Made by a program: the position numbers and the translations under genes
Notes under the pieces: model-generated
Seen by the model: the letters and a program-made list of their open reading frames with translations, nothing else
Database searches by the model: none
Told to the model about the DNA's origin: nothing
Shown here: positions 25,102-34,170 of the stretch, in pieces
How the letters are laid out: each line of letters starts with the position of its first letter
Numbering within the stretch: position 1 is the first letter of the stretch
Source: Spirochaetota bacterium
Lineage (GTDB): Bacteria; Spirochaetota; UBA4802; UBA5550
Length of the DNA stretch: 36,413 bases
Reading direction: 5' to 3'
Assembly (NCBI GenBank): GCA_016929135.1
Contig: JAFGJK010000123.1
Span: 1 to 36,413, forward strand

Positions 25102-26610
25102 TTACACCATTGCACCCAGTAGTTCATCCAACATCACGGTGGCGAAGCTTGTGGCATAGTCGCTCATGGCGTAGGGGATGACCAGCTTTCGGCCGTGCAG
25201 CAGTGCGCCGCAGGTGTATACGACGTTCGGTACGTAGCCTTCGCGTTCGGCCTCGTTGGGCGACAGCAGTGGTTCGCGCAGCCGGCCGAGGACCCGCGAT
25301 GGATCTTCAAGGTCCAGCAGGAACGCCCCGAGGCAGTACTTCCGCATCGGGCCGACCCCGTGGCTCAGTACCAGCCAGCCGGCCTCCGTCTCGATGGGAG
25401 AACCGCAGGTGCCGATTTTCACGAGTTCCCATGGCTGGGCAGGCCGCAACAGCAGCTCGGGCGTTTGCCAGAAGTGGATGTTGTCGGAGTACATTAACAG
25501 TATATTCTCGTCGTCCTGGCGCGACAGCATTGCGTAGAGGCCGTTGATTTTACGGGGGAACAGGGCCATGCCCTTGTTCTGCACGGCGGGGCCGTTGAGC
25601 GTGATGAATTTGAAATGGACAAAATCACGGGTCTCCAGCAACTGGGGAAGTGTGATCCTTCCGTCATAGGCAGTGTAGGTGGCGTAGTAGACGTATCTAC
25701 CGTCGTCGTCCCGGAACCGGACGAACCGCGCGTCCTCGATGCCGTTGCTCTGGCTGGGCACCGATGGAAAGAGGATTCGCTGGGAAATCTGGCTGTCGGG
25801 ATCAAAGCGCACCACGTAGTTCGATTCGGCCAGCAGCAGGATTCCCCGGGCGGTACTGCCGGCCATGATACCGGAGTAGTCGGAATGACGGCGCTCCATA
25901 CCCGTCAGGGCTTGCCGCAGGTCCTCCAGGGTGAATGTCTCCCGGAGTTGATCGAGTACGCGCCGGCAATAGTCATTGTGCAGACCGGCTTCCTGGAGCT
26001 TGCGGGCAAAGAGCGGCTTCTCGTAGAGCCCGTTGGGTTCGCGCGCAGGCTCCGTCAGAAACGGAACGGGGGGGGTGAGCCTGATACGGTGCTTCGCGTT
26101 CACGGTACCCGTGCGGAAAGCAATGGAGGAGATGTGTCCTTCACCCGTGGCCCGGAGGCTCAGGATGAAACGGAGTGAGCCGGTAGGAAGCCCGGTCTGG
26201 TCGGGATGCGGCACGATGGAGGGATTGAACAGGGCCGCGGATTCCGGCGAATATTCATGCGAGAAGTAGGAGCCGATGAGCGCCTGCCGCACCGGTGAGG
26301 TTCCCTGCCCGATGTTATAGTACCGCTGTACCTGCATGAAACGGTCCCTGAGAATTTGCTCGACATGATCGTGCCGGTCTTCAAACTCACCCAGTACCCA
26401 GTTCAGCAGACCGGCCGCTTCTTTGTCCGGAAGGGCCAAAACTCGGGCGACAATCCTCAAGGCGATGTCTTCTCTGATGGGATAAAAAGGCCGCAGCAAC
26501 ACCCGGAACCGGTCTGGGGTAAGGATCGGCCCGATGCGTTTCGCATGTACCGGGCTTGGGGTTATAGCGGATGCAATTTTATTTTTAGCGATGGTTAACC
26601 CTCTCTTCAT
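25102..26610 (-). CDS. GH130-family beta-mannoside phosphorylase/hydrolase
   Basis: 502 residues. A long N-terminal helical part (about 1-130) precedes a five-bladed propeller with GH130 features: TGSLRFILSLRATGEGHISSIAFR, NGIEDARFVRF, YYATYTAYDG, NKGMALFPRKINGLYAMLSRQD, GSPIETEAGWLVLSHGVG and NVVYTCGALLHGRKLVIPYAMSD. GH130 enzymes cleave beta-1,2- or beta-1,4-mannosides by phosphorolysis or hydrolysis; which applies here cannot be read with confidence. It begins 2 bp after the stop of the glycosyltransferase, so the two are translationally linked and probably act on the same glycan. Confidence 0.85.
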   Translation of the reverse strand: MKRGLTIAKNKIASAITPSPVHAKRIGPILTPDRFRVLLRPFYPIREDIALRIVARVLALPDKEAAGLLNWVLGEFEDRHDHVEQILRDRFMQVQRYYNIGQGTSPVRQALIGSYFSHEYSPESAALFNPSIVPHPDQTGLPTGSLRFILSLRATGEGHISSIAFRTGTVNAKHRIRLTPPVPFLTEPAREPNGLYEKPLFARKLQEAGLHNDYCRRVLDQLRETFTLEDLRQALTGMERRHSDYSGIMAGSTARGILLLAESNYVVRFDPDSQISQRILFPSVPSQSNGIEDARFVRFRDDDGRYVYYATYTAYDGRITLPQLLETRDFVHFKFITLNGPAVQNKGMALFPRKINGLYAMLSRQDDENILLMYSDNIHFWQTPELLLRPAQPWELVKIGTCGSPIETEAGWLVLSHGVGPMRKYCLGAFLLDLEDPSRVLGRLREPLLSPNEAEREGYVPNVVYTCGALLHGRKLVIPYAMSDYATSFATVMLDELLGAMV

Positions 26611-26612
26611 AG

Positions 26613-28895
26613 CTATTCGCCAGGCGGTTCCCTGAAACTGGTGAGTGCGCCATGGAGAGCCTGCATCTCCACCAGGGCGAGCAGGAAGGCCAGCGTTGAC
26701 TCGGCACCCTGGTTTTGGCTCACCCGGTCGACATGCAGCCCATCTCGGCAGCCTCCGGTGCTCGAATCATATAGCACCAGTCCCAGATCGTTTCTTCCCA
26801 GGAACCACTCGAAGGCCCTGCGCGCTTCCGCCTCCCAGGTCATGTCACCGGTGGCGTAATAGGCCTCGATGCAGGCGGATACCGTGGCTTGGGCCTCGAT
26901 CGGCTGCTGGTCGAAGAGTGCCCGTTCCTTTCCTTTCTGGAAAAATCCGTTTGAGCCGACGGGCCTGAAGGAACCGGCATCGGAGGTCTGGATCTTAACC
27001 AGCCAGCGAAGTGTTTTGAGACCGGTTTCCAGCATCGGGTCGTTGTTCATGGATCTGCCGCTGAGGATCAGCGCGTGGGGAAGTTTCGCATTCGTATAGG
27101 AGACCATGTCTTCGAACCATTGCCAGTCCCCGGCCGAGGCATCAGAGTAGCGCTGTATCAGCCTGGCCGTGAGCGATTCGCGGATCTGGTGCGCGCGCCG
27201 GTCGCCGGAGAGACGCCGAAGGTACTTGTCTATGCCGATGAGCGTGAAGGCCCAGGCGCGCGGCGAGGTGAAATCGTGCATGACGGGAAGGGCCTGTTCG
27301 AAGAGCTCCGCCGCCAGCATGTGGAGACCGCCGTGGCCCGCATATCCCATGCACACCCCGAGCGCCCAGAGGGCATGGCCGTGACAGTCTTCGGAACCGA
27401 CCTCCTCCAGCCAGCGTCGGTCGAAGCTCATGAAATTCCGGAACCTGCGGCTCTTCCGGTCAAAGGCGTGATTAATGAAGGCGGCATAGGTCGCGGCAAG
27501 ATCGCTGATATGGGGGGAATTGTGCCCCGACTGCTGAAGCATCAACGACAGCAGAAGAGCCCGGGCGTTATCGTCGGTGCAGTAGCCTTCGGCAAAGTTC
27601 GGGATCGTGAAGCTGGCGTGCTGAAATATCCCGGTGGAATCGCTCATGCGATACAGATGGTCGAGCTTCAGGGACGGTAGCTGACCGGGCTGCTCGTCGA
27701 GTGTCCTGATGGGTGACGACTTGCGTCCCACGAAGCTGTGGTCCTGGCCTGCCTGGTAGAAGGATTTCATATAAAGCTGCGCCACGCGGCTCCACACCAT
27801 ATCGCGCCCCATTTGGTAGGCATTCTTGCGCATCGAATGGCGTAGCGGCTCGTCGTGCAGCAGGTCGATGACGGCGCCTGCGATCGCCTCCGCATCGCGG
27901 AAGGGCACCAGTATGCCGCGATCCCCGGACAGCAGCTCTTTCGCGTGCCAGTAGGGCGTGGACACGACCGCGTTGCCGGCGCCGAAGGCATAGGCAAGCG
28001 TGCCTGAGGTTATCTGTGCTTCGGTGAGATATGGCGTGAGGTAAATGTCCGCCGCACCGATAAACCGTATCAGTTCATCCAGCTCGACGAATCTGTTGAA
28101 GAATACGACGTGCTTCTGCACGCCCAGGTCCTTGGCCATCCGCTCGAGGCTCAACCGGTAGAATTCACCCTCGTCGCGCAGGAGGTTCGGGTGCGTTTGG
28201 CCCACCACTATGAAAACCATGTTTGGAAATTCGGTGATGATGTGCGGCAGCGCCTGCAGGGCATACTCGATGCCTTTGTTCGGCGAGAGGAGCCCGAAGG
28301 TGAGCAATACCTTTTTGCCCGCCACGCCGAACTCATCCTTGTAATAATTGGGATCGGCAAAAGGCATGTCGGGGATACCGTGCGGGATGAGGTCTATTTT
28401 GCCGGGAGGGGTTTGATAGACGTCGAGCAGAAATTCCCGGCCCTTGTCGGCCATGACCGCCAGCCGGGTGGAAAGTCGGATCAGTTCGCGCATCACCCGG
28501 AGCTGATCGGGGTTCGGATCGCTCAGGATCGTATGGAGCGTGGTCACCACGGGCATTCGCAGCTTGTGCAACAGCGCCAGCAGGTGGCTGCCCGCCACAC
28601 CACCGTAGATGCCAAACTCATGCTCCACGCAGAGAACGTCCACGTCCGTAATGTTAAGGAAATCCGCCGCGCGCAGGTAGGAGGGCAGATCCTGTTCGGC
28701 GATCTCGAAGCGCACCTCCGGCGGATAGTCATAGCCCCCTTCGATATCATTGACGGGAACGACAAGGCATTGCATTGCCGGAAACTCCGCCGCCACCGCA
28801 GTGCGCAGATCCGTGGTGAAGGTCGCGATGCCGCACTTCCTCGGGAGATAATCGCCGAGGAACGCGATCTTGCGGATGTCGGATGTTTGTTGCAT
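26613..28895 (-). CDS. GT4-family glycosyltransferase with C-terminal helical (alpha/alpha) domain
   Basis: 760 residues. The N-terminal half (about 1-380) is a GT-B glycosyltransferase: GDYLPRKCGIATFTTDLR acceptor loop, CVEHEFGIYGGVAGSH, LTFGLLSPNKGIEYALQALP and, near the donor site, LTPYLTEAQITSGTLAYAFGAGNAVVSTP (the E of the EX7E region). The C-terminal half (about 400-755) is Trp/His-rich and helical (CTDDNARALLLSLML, HGHALWALGVCMGYAG, AQATVSACIEAYYATGDMTWEAEARRAFEWFLG), resembling an (alpha/alpha)6 barrel. The same two-domain protein commonly neighbours GH130 genes, suggesting mannoside synthesis paired with phosphorolysis. A strong promoter lies upstream. Confidence 0.85.
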   Translation of the reverse strand: MQQTSDIRKIAFLGDYLPRKCGIATFTTDLRTAVAAEFPAMQCLVVPVNDIEGGYDYPPEVRFEIAEQDLPSYLRAADFLNITDVDVLCVEHEFGIYGGVAGSHLLALLHKLRMPVVTTLHTILSDPNPDQLRVMRELIRLSTRLAVMADKGREFLLDVYQTPPGKIDLIPHGIPDMPFADPNYYKDEFGVAGKKVLLTFGLLSPNKGIEYALQALPHIITEFPNMVFIVVGQTHPNLLRDEGEFYRLSLERMAKDLGVQKHVVFFNRFVELDELIRFIGAADIYLTPYLTEAQITSGTLAYAFGAGNAVVSTPYWHAKELLSGDRGILVPFRDAEAIAGAVIDLLHDEPLRHSMRKNAYQMGRDMVWSRVAQLYMKSFYQAGQDHSFVGRKSSPIRTLDEQPGQLPSLKLDHLYRMSDSTGIFQHASFTIPNFAEGYCTDDNARALLLSLMLQQSGHNSPHISDLAATYAAFINHAFDRKSRRFRNFMSFDRRWLEEVGSEDCHGHALWALGVCMGYAGHGGLHMLAAELFEQALPVMHDFTSPRAWAFTLIGIDKYLRRLSGDRRAHQIRESLTARLIQRYSDASAGDWQWFEDMVSYTNAKLPHALILSGRSMNNDPMLETGLKTLRWLVKIQTSDAGSFRPVGSNGFFQKGKERALFDQQPIEAQATVSACIEAYYATGDMTWEAEARRAFEWFLGRNDLGLVLYDSSTGGCRDGLHVDRVSQNQGAESTLAFLLALVEMQALHGALTSFREPPGE

Positions 28896-28989
28896 TGTCC
28901 GGTGCCTTGTCCTGCGGGCTGATTGACCGACGTAGATGCCGTTGGATTCGCTACGCTGGCGGGTGCAAAAAAATAGAAAACCTTATAAC

Positions 28990-29017
28990 ACTATACAGGC
29001 ATGGGGTTTCCTGTCAA
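28990..29017 (-). promoter_or_regulatory. Sigma70-type promoter of the glycosyltransferase-GH130 operon
   Basis: On the minus strand a perfect TTGACA (29017-29012) and TATAGT (28995-28990, five of six) are separated by 16 bp. The leader to the ATG at 28895 is about 90 bases. I see no clear promoter for the divergent methyltransferase in the rest of this gap (29018-29174). Confidence 0.75.
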
Positions 29018-29188
29018 TGATTATTCATCGTCGGGAGGGGTTCCTGCAGGAGAAGAGCCACTACCACGATGGAGGTCGATCGAAAACCGTTGGAACAGTA
29101 CCCGGTCTGTGTGCAAATTCAATGCAATAAAACGAATCGATAATCGTCTTAGAGTATACAGAATTTGAAGTGTGGGAGGGATGATACA

Positions 29189-29821
29189 ATGCCGAAGCGA
29201 ATACCCCACGAGGCCCTGACGGTGATTACCGGAAGGGAGACCACTGAGGGCTACCTGCGCATGCAGAAGGCGATGGGCCGCTTCTATCTGAGGCATTTTC
29301 TCCGGTGCCTGGAGGGCCTCGCGAACGGGGGATCTTTCCTTGAGATCGGCCCTGGTCCCGGCTACCAGACGGCCATCATCGCCCGCCGCATGCCGGGGGT
29401 GCGCATCACGGCCCTGGAATACTCGGCCGACATGGCCGTCCTGGCGAGGGGGTACCTGGCGGAACAGGGGGTGGGGGACAGGGTCAATGTAATCCAGGGC
29501 TCAGTGGAGGACCAGCCGCTGATGCGGCGCCTCGGTGCCTTCGACCTGATATACTCGACCTTTTCCCTTCACCACTGGGAAGACCCTGTCGGGGCCCTCA
29601 GGAATCTCCACGGCGCCCTGAAGGAGGACGGCTGTATGCTCCTGTACGATTTTGTGCGGGGCGGGCCCCTCTATCACCTGCCCCTGAAAAGGGGGATATG
29701 GGAATCGGTCAGGGCATCCTACCGTCCCGAGGAGATCTGGGAGATGCTGGAGGGCCTGGGCATGGGTGACTATACCACCGGGAAGCGATATCCGTACCTG
29801 TGGGTCACGGTGAGCAGGTAG
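29189..29821 (+). CDS. Class I SAM-dependent methyltransferase
   Basis: 210 residues. Motif I is LEIGPGPG at residues 51-58, then ITALEYSADMAVLAR (acidic strand end binding the SAM ribose), and FDLIYSTFSLHHWEDP and LKEDGCMLLYDFVRGG for motifs III-IV. This is the methyltransferase type 11/25 fold; substrate unknown. GGAGGG (29175-29180) sits 8 bp before the ATG. The C-terminal part YRPEEIWEMLEGLGMGDY is typical of small-molecule methyltransferases. A second methyltransferase follows about 120 bp downstream in the same direction. Confidence 0.88.
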   Translation: MPKRIPHEALTVITGRETTEGYLRMQKAMGRFYLRHFLRCLEGLANGGSFLEIGPGPGYQTAIIARRMPGVRITALEYSADMAVLARGYLAEQGVGDRVNVIQGSVEDQPLMRRLGAFDLIYSTFSLHHWEDPVGALRNLHGALKEDGCMLLYDFVRGGPLYHLPLKRGIWESVRASYRPEEIWEMLEGLGMGDYTTGKRYPYLWVTVSR

Positions 29822-29939
29822 TGGACCTTTTCGCCGGCATGAGCGCGTTGTGGAGGAGTTGCAGTGCGGCGGGTGCGCTGCGGGTGCCATCCCGCGTCCC
29901 CGTCGCCGCAGGATACCAGTACGATACGGGAGGTGAATC

Positions 29940-30575
29940 ATGATTCGATGGACGGTAATAGGAATTCTCTCTGTTGTGGCGCTGGCGGCGCTACTCTCCC
30001 TGACCCTCTTCAGGGACAGGATCAAGGCCACGTTCTATATCGATCATATGGAGCGGGAGGAACGCATCAGCAGGATGCATGTCGACAGGATCGTCGCCCG
30101 ACTGGGCATCTCGCCCGGCGATGTCGTGGCCGATATCGGCGCCGGCAGCGGGCTCTTCGCCAGGAGGTTCGCTCCGCTGGTGGCCCCCTCGGGAAGGGTC
30201 TACGCGGCCGACGTCAACAGGGATCTCCTGGCGCATATCGACAGTGAGAGCGCCAGGAGGGGAATCCCCGGCGTCACCACCGTCGTCGCCTCGGAGGATG
30301 ACCCGCGGCTGCCGGCTCCGGTGGACCTCGTTTTCATGTGCGACACCCTGCATTACATCGACGGCCAGGAGGCCTATGTGAAGAGGATGGCCGGTTACGT
30401 GAAGCGGGGGGGGAGGATCGCCATCGTCAGCTTCAGGAAGAACTGGCCCCCCATGGCGAACAGGTTCACGGAGGAGGACCTCGCACGGTGGATGGAGCGG
30501 GCGGGCCTGTCGCTCCAGAAAACCGATGACTTCATCCAGGACGAATACCTGGCGATATACAGGAAGCATGATTGA
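29940..30575 (+). CDS. Membrane-anchored SAM-dependent methyltransferase
   Basis: 211 residues. One N-terminal transmembrane helix (about residues 5-24, VIGILSVVALAALLSLTLF) precedes a class I fold with motif I ADIGAGSG (64-71), YAADVNRDLL and VDLVFMCDTLHYI. The family resembles anchored methyltransferases from metagenomes that may act on lipids or quinones; the substrate is not known. GGGAGGTG lies before the ATG. The DUF6064 gene follows after 56 bp. Confidence 0.85.
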   Translation: MIRWTVIGILSVVALAALLSLTLFRDRIKATFYIDHMEREERISRMHVDRIVARLGISPGDVVADIGAGSGLFARRFAPLVAPSGRVYAADVNRDLLAHIDSESARRGIPGVTTVVASEDDPRLPAPVDLVFMCDTLHYIDGQEAYVKRMAGYVKRGGRIAIVSFRKNWPPMANRFTEEDLARWMERAGLSLQKTDDFIQDEYLAIYRKHD

Positions 30576-30631
30576 TCGGATCGTGAGGATCACTGATTTT
30601 ACTATCAATGCGTATACTGGAGTAGAGGGAT

Positions 30632-31288
30632 ATGCAGGGATCACATGAGTTGCACAGGATCATTCAGGAGATCGGGAGGCTGAACGAGCAGTTCTTCCCG
30701 GCCCAGATTGTGGGCGCTGCCCTGGTCGTGGCCTTGGCGGCGTTCTGCCTTGCACGACCCGGCAGGATCAGCAGCAGTCTGATGAAGGGTCTCCAGGCGG
30801 TCCTTCACGGCCTCATCGCCTACGGCATGGTGGTCTGCCTGTTCAATATCGGCGGATTCTATTACGCCTTCGTGGCACTGCTGGAATGCGCGGTCACGGC
30901 GCTCTTTGCCGCGGATATCTTCTGCAATACGATGCAGTTCAGCCTGCCGGGGCGGAAAGACCTGCGGATCATGTCGCTTGTTCTGATAATCTACGGGATC
31001 GTTCTCTATCCGGCGGCGGAGCTGCTCATGGGATATACCTGGCCCGCCATTGCCGTCTTCGGTGCGCTCTGCCCGACATCGATTGTTTCCATAGGTGTCG
31101 TCATGACCGCGGCGCCCGGTGCGAAGAGGGACAGGCTGCTCCTCTGGCTGCTGGGGCTCCTGTCCCTGGGGGCCCTGGTCTGCGGGGGGCGCGCCGTGCT
31201 GATGGGGGGATACTTCGACATATCCTATCTACTCAGCGGCGTATGCGGGGTCTACTTCCTCGCCCGGTACCGGAGGAGTGCCGGGTAG
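30632..31288 (+). CDS. DUF6064-family integral membrane protein
   Basis: 218 residues with about six hydrophobic helices (around 25-42, 52-75, 77-95, 108-127, 131-152, 165-185). The N-terminal NEQFFPAQIVG and the segment GYTWPAIAVFGALCPTSIVSIGVVM match the DUF6064 pattern. Function unknown; probably inner membrane. AGAGGGAT precedes the ATG. A C7/G6 hairpin (31297-31314) follows the stop, without a T-run. Confidence 0.8.
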   Translation: MQGSHELHRIIQEIGRLNEQFFPAQIVGAALVVALAAFCLARPGRISSSLMKGLQAVLHGLIAYGMVVCLFNIGGFYYAFVALLECAVTALFAADIFCNTMQFSLPGRKDLRIMSLVLIIYGIVLYPAAELLMGYTWPAIAVFGALCPTSIVSIGVVMTAAPGAKRDRLLLWLLGLLSLGALVCGGRAVLMGGYFDISYLLSGVCGVYFLARYRRSAG

Positions 31289-31366
31289 CGCCTCCGCCCC
31301 CCCGGCCCGGGGGGATCGGGAGGGATCAGCGCCGCTCCGACAGCGTACCGTTATGACGGAAAGGTC

Positions 31367-31394
31367 TTGACACCGCAGGCACCATGGGTATGAG
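31367..31394 (+). promoter_or_regulatory. Likely promoter of the second EFR1 gene
   Basis: A perfect TTGACA (31367-31372) is followed after 16 bp by TATGAG (31389-31394, four of six). Transcription would begin near 31401, leaving a very short leader before the ATG at 31413. Confidence 0.55.
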
Positions 31395-31412
31395 AATAAT
31401 CGAGGTATCACT

Positions 31413-32234
31413 ATGAAACTGTTGCTGTGCTACTTTTCCGCCACGGGGAACACCGCGGCCGTCGCACGGGAGGTCGGGAGGGCCTGCACCGGCCTGGGTA
31501 TGGAGGTGGAGGAGCGGGACATCACCCCCCTGGCGGCCAGGGAGGAGCGTGCCGACCTTTCTCCCTACGACGCATTCATCTTCGGCGCACCGATCCACTC
31601 CTGGAGGGCCCCCCGGGTGGTCCGCCAGTGGCTGCGCTCGCTGGACGGCGCGGGGAGGCGGTGCGCCCTCTTCCTCACCTACGGCGGTTTCGGTGTGCAC
31701 CCGGCGCACCACTCCACGAAGGGGATCCTGGAGGAGCGGAACTTCAGGGTCGTGGCCTCGGCCGAGTTTCCGGGACCCCACACCTTCAACCTGGGGGGAT
31801 GGCGGGCGATGATGGGCAGGCCCGACGAGAACGACTTCGCCATGGCCAGGGAGTACGCGGCGGCGATATGCCGGCGCTTCTCCGGCGAGGACCCGGCGCT
31901 CCTGGGGGAGATGGAGACGACCTCCCACACCGAGCAGGAACTGGACTCCATAGAGGCCTTCCGCTTCAAGATCCTCACGCAGCTCCCGACGCGCCTGGGC
32001 AGGGAGTGCTCGATGTGCATGCGCTGCGAGGAGCACTGCCCCACCGGGGCCATCAGCGCCGCCACTGGGGAGGCGGACCGGGAGCGCTGCATCGCCTGCC
32101 TGGGGTGCGTGTCGGTGTGCCCCGAGGGTGCGCTGAAGATCAACGACATGACCGGCAGCTGGCAGTTCAAGCTGCAGATGGAGAAGATCACCGAGGAGGG
32201 GATCGCCGCGAAGAGGAGCAGGATCTACCTCTAG
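31413..32234 (+). CDS. EFR1-type flavodoxin/ferredoxin protein (soluble)
   Basis: 273 residues. The flavodoxin-like half has the FMN loop CYFSATGNTAAVAR and SPYDAFIFGAPIHSW. The C-terminal ferredoxin has CSMCMRCEEHCPTGAI and CIACLGCVSVCPEGAL for two [4Fe-4S] clusters. Unlike the copy at 15542-16666 it lacks hydrophobic segments, so the two are diverged paralogues. Likely moves electrons between flavin and ferredoxin in the cytoplasm; partners unknown. GAGGT precedes the ATG. Confidence 0.88.
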   Translation: MKLLLCYFSATGNTAAVAREVGRACTGLGMEVEERDITPLAAREERADLSPYDAFIFGAPIHSWRAPRVVRQWLRSLDGAGRRCALFLTYGGFGVHPAHHSTKGILEERNFRVVASAEFPGPHTFNLGGWRAMMGRPDENDFAMAREYAAAICRRFSGEDPALLGEMETTSHTEQELDSIEAFRFKILTQLPTRLGRECSMCMRCEEHCPTGAISAATGEADRERCIACLGCVSVCPEGALKINDMTGSWQFKLQMEKITEEGIAAKRSRIYL

Positions 32235-32270
32235 CGGATCGCCGCCGGGCACCGGGAGGGGCGGTGAATC

Positions 32271-32588
32271 TCACCCGCGGTCCATCACCCCGGTCCTCCT
32301 GAGCTCCCGCACGAAGTCCCTGCCGTGTTCCGAGCCCTCCTTGTAGAAGACCGCCGGTTTCCCCATGGGCGCCTCCACGGTGACGCGCGTCCCCTTCGAT
32401 GCATCGCCGAAGGTCCTGCCGCTCCATACATGCACCCATCTCCCGGCGGGGAGGTAGGCCTGGACGCTGGAGCGGCCCGGGTCGAGCACCGGCGCCACGA
32501 GAAAATCCGGCCCCACCATGAACTCCTCGTGGCGGATGCCGTACACCGCGGGGTCGTGGGGATAGTGGAGGAAGAGGTGGCGCACCAT
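32271..32588 (-). pseudogene. C-terminal remnant of a GH31 glycoside hydrolase
   Basis: The frame encodes only the end of a GH31 enzyme: MVRHLFLHYPHDPAVYG, EEFMVGPDFLVAPVLDPG, VQAYLPAGRWVHVWSG and MGKPAVFYKEGS are the post-barrel segments of alpha-glucosidase/alpha-xylosidase/sulfoquinovosidase proteins. These are normally about 650-800 residues; here about 105 remain. The catalytic domain is absent upstream, where the sequence becomes AT-rich and unrelated. There is no ribosome site at the ATG. A deletion or recombination has removed the rest. Confidence 0.75.
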
Positions 32589-32760
32589 TTTTTCAATAGT
32601 TTAACGGTGCTCGGGTGAATTATCTTGACAGCCCCCGGCGTCGGGAGCGGGCGTGATCTTCAACGGGGCTCTTGGATTCTCCCGGTGCCGCGATGCAACA
32701 CACTCAACGGGTGCGCAACTCCGCCGGCGCCTACAGCAACGCCCGCAGACCTGTACCGCG

Positions 32761-32782
32761 TCTCTCTCTCTCTCTCTCTCTC
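32761..32782. repeat. (TC)11 dinucleotide tract
   Basis: Eleven uninterrupted TC units lie 10 bp beyond the stop codon of the DUF364 gene. Such tracts are prone to slippage. Here it is outside any supported reading frame. Confidence 0.95.
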
Positions 32783-32792
32783 CATGTATCTG

Positions 32793-33560
32793 TCATGAAT
32801 TCATGATCCTTTCAAAAGCTCCTCTGTCCTTGATCATATTCACAAACCGGATCCCGCCCGTTTTTTTTATCTCGCGGAAGTTCGCCCCCTTCCTGATCAT
32901 TTCAGTCACGGCATCCCTGTGGGTTACGACTGATCCGGACAGTATGTCGATCCCGTAATCGAGAAGCACCTCCGTCATCGGAGTGCTGGGGCCGAGAAGG
33001 AGTTTTATCGAGCCTTCGGGGCACAGGGAGAGAATCGAGTCGAGTGTATGATTGATCAGTGTTGTGCTCGAAATCGCTATTACCTCCGACCGGGGGAGAT
33101 ATTTCCCGCTGTCGCTGTCTCTGTAATCGCCAGGCTGCGGGCGTTTCTCAATCACCCACAGATTGCGGGCCACATCCTCCAGGCCGTCGACAAAGGGGAA
33201 ATGGCCGATAACGGATATGTTCTTGCCCTTTCCCGCTTTACTCAGAAAGTCGGACGCATTGATCTCGGTATGGGCATCTGCATCAATGCAGATCAGGGAG
33301 TTGATTGCCGCCATACCCAGCGATGCCTCCGATTCGACCGCAGAGAGAGACATGCGGCACATTTCCAGTGCGAAATCACTCTGGATCTCGAACGCGGCAT
33401 TCTCCTCTACATCCGCATTGGAATCGCACCCCCCCTTGATCATTGAGGATGCCAGTCCGCATCTTCTGCTGACAACTGCATTCCATAACGGGCCCCTGAT
33501 AATATCATTTACCGGATGGTCCTGTTTGAGGCTCGCAATAATATCTTCAAGAATTCTCAT
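32793..33560 (-). CDS. DUF4213/DUF364 putative heavy-metal-chelation protein
   Basis: 255 residues. The N-terminal DUF4213-like part (about 20-100) has NAVVSRRCGLASSMI and SEASLGMAAINSLI. The DUF364 part (about 105-250) has ISVIGHFPFVDGLEDVARNLWVIEKRPQPGD, ISSTTLINHTLDSIL, LLLGPSTPMTEVLLDYGIDILSGSVV. The domain is annotated as a putative heavy-metal chelator related to metal-cofactor biosynthesis; no reaction is established. GGGGAGGGTG precedes the ATG. It is divergent from the NifU-like gene at 34171, and shared regulation would fit a second metal/sulfur module. Confidence 0.85.
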   Translation of the reverse strand: MRILEDIIASLKQDHPVNDIIRGPLWNAVVSRRCGLASSMIKGGCDSNADVEENAAFEIQSDFALEMCRMSLSAVESEASLGMAAINSLICIDADAHTEINASDFLSKAGKGKNISVIGHFPFVDGLEDVARNLWVIEKRPQPGDYRDSDSGKYLPRSEVIAISSTTLINHTLDSILSLCPEGSIKLLLGPSTPMTEVLLDYGIDILSGSVVTHRDAVTEMIRKGANFREIKKTGGIRFVNMIKDRGAFERIMNS

Positions 33561-34070
33561 GGTTTCACCCTCCCCTTTGCGGTGATGGCGGTATCCCTCG
33601 CCGCCCGGCAGGCATCGGGATCAAGGCTCTCAGCGGATAGTGGTGCTCCTTCTCCGGAATACTCTATCCGACAGCTGATCGCATGACCCTCACCATTGCA
33701 GTCAGTACCGTGGACCCCGTTCATGGATCTGCGTGGCGCGTATCATTCAAATGGAATGAACGATAACCGGAACGGTCAGAGGACCGGACAGGGGGCAATC
33801 CCCCGGGGACGGGAATGGTATCCCGGATATGGCACCGTCATGTTTCTGCACTGCTGTTTCTGTTACTCTCTCTTCATCAATCATCCCTCTGTTTGTCAAT
33901 GAGAATACTCGATTAAATACAATATTCATCCATTGAGATGAGGGGGCGTGGTTTTTATGAATTATAATCCGGATCGCATCTGAACCACCGTCTGTGCGTA
34001 TGCGCCGCATTCGTTCACGATTGGTACCCCGTGGAAACGCCCTGAATTCATGTGCGTGTCATCATGATAA
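33561..34070. other. Intergenic region with an operator-like inverted repeat
   Basis: No supported gene in this roughly 500-bp divergent gap. TCATTC-AAATG-GAATGA at 33743-33759 is a perfect 6-bp dyad with a 5-bp spacer, about 185 bp upstream of the DUF364 start. A perfect TTGACA on the minus strand near 33900 lacks a convincing -10. The stretch 33850-34070 is AT-rich. Confidence 0.45.
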
Positions 34071-34075
34071 AATAA

Positions 34076-34108
34076 TTGATAATGGCCGGCACCGGTATGA
34101 TAATGGCC
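34076..34108 (+). promoter_or_regulatory. Promoter of the second NifU-like gene, overlapped by a direct repeat
   Basis: TTGATA (34076-34081) and GATAAT (34099-34104) are separated by exactly 17 bp, each five of six matches. The 11-bp sequence TGATAATGGCC occurs at 34077-34087 and again at 34098-34108, exactly 21 bp apart, covering the -35 and -10 boxes. The direct repeat could be a repressor site on one face of the helix. Confidence 0.65.
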
Positions 34109-34170
34109 TTCCTAGAATAGGCGTGCAGGATTGTATCGTTAAAAATTGATTGCCGACAGGTGGGATCGCG

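Noticed and set aside
21236..33770. 15-base match TGAACGATAACCGGA at about 21238 and 33756
   Set aside because: One shared 15-mer is expected by chance in a window this long, and the flanks do not match.
33696..33902. 68-residue open frame on the plus strand in the DUF364-NifU gap
   Set aside because: No ribosome site, no recognisable sequence, and it overlaps the likely regulatory region.
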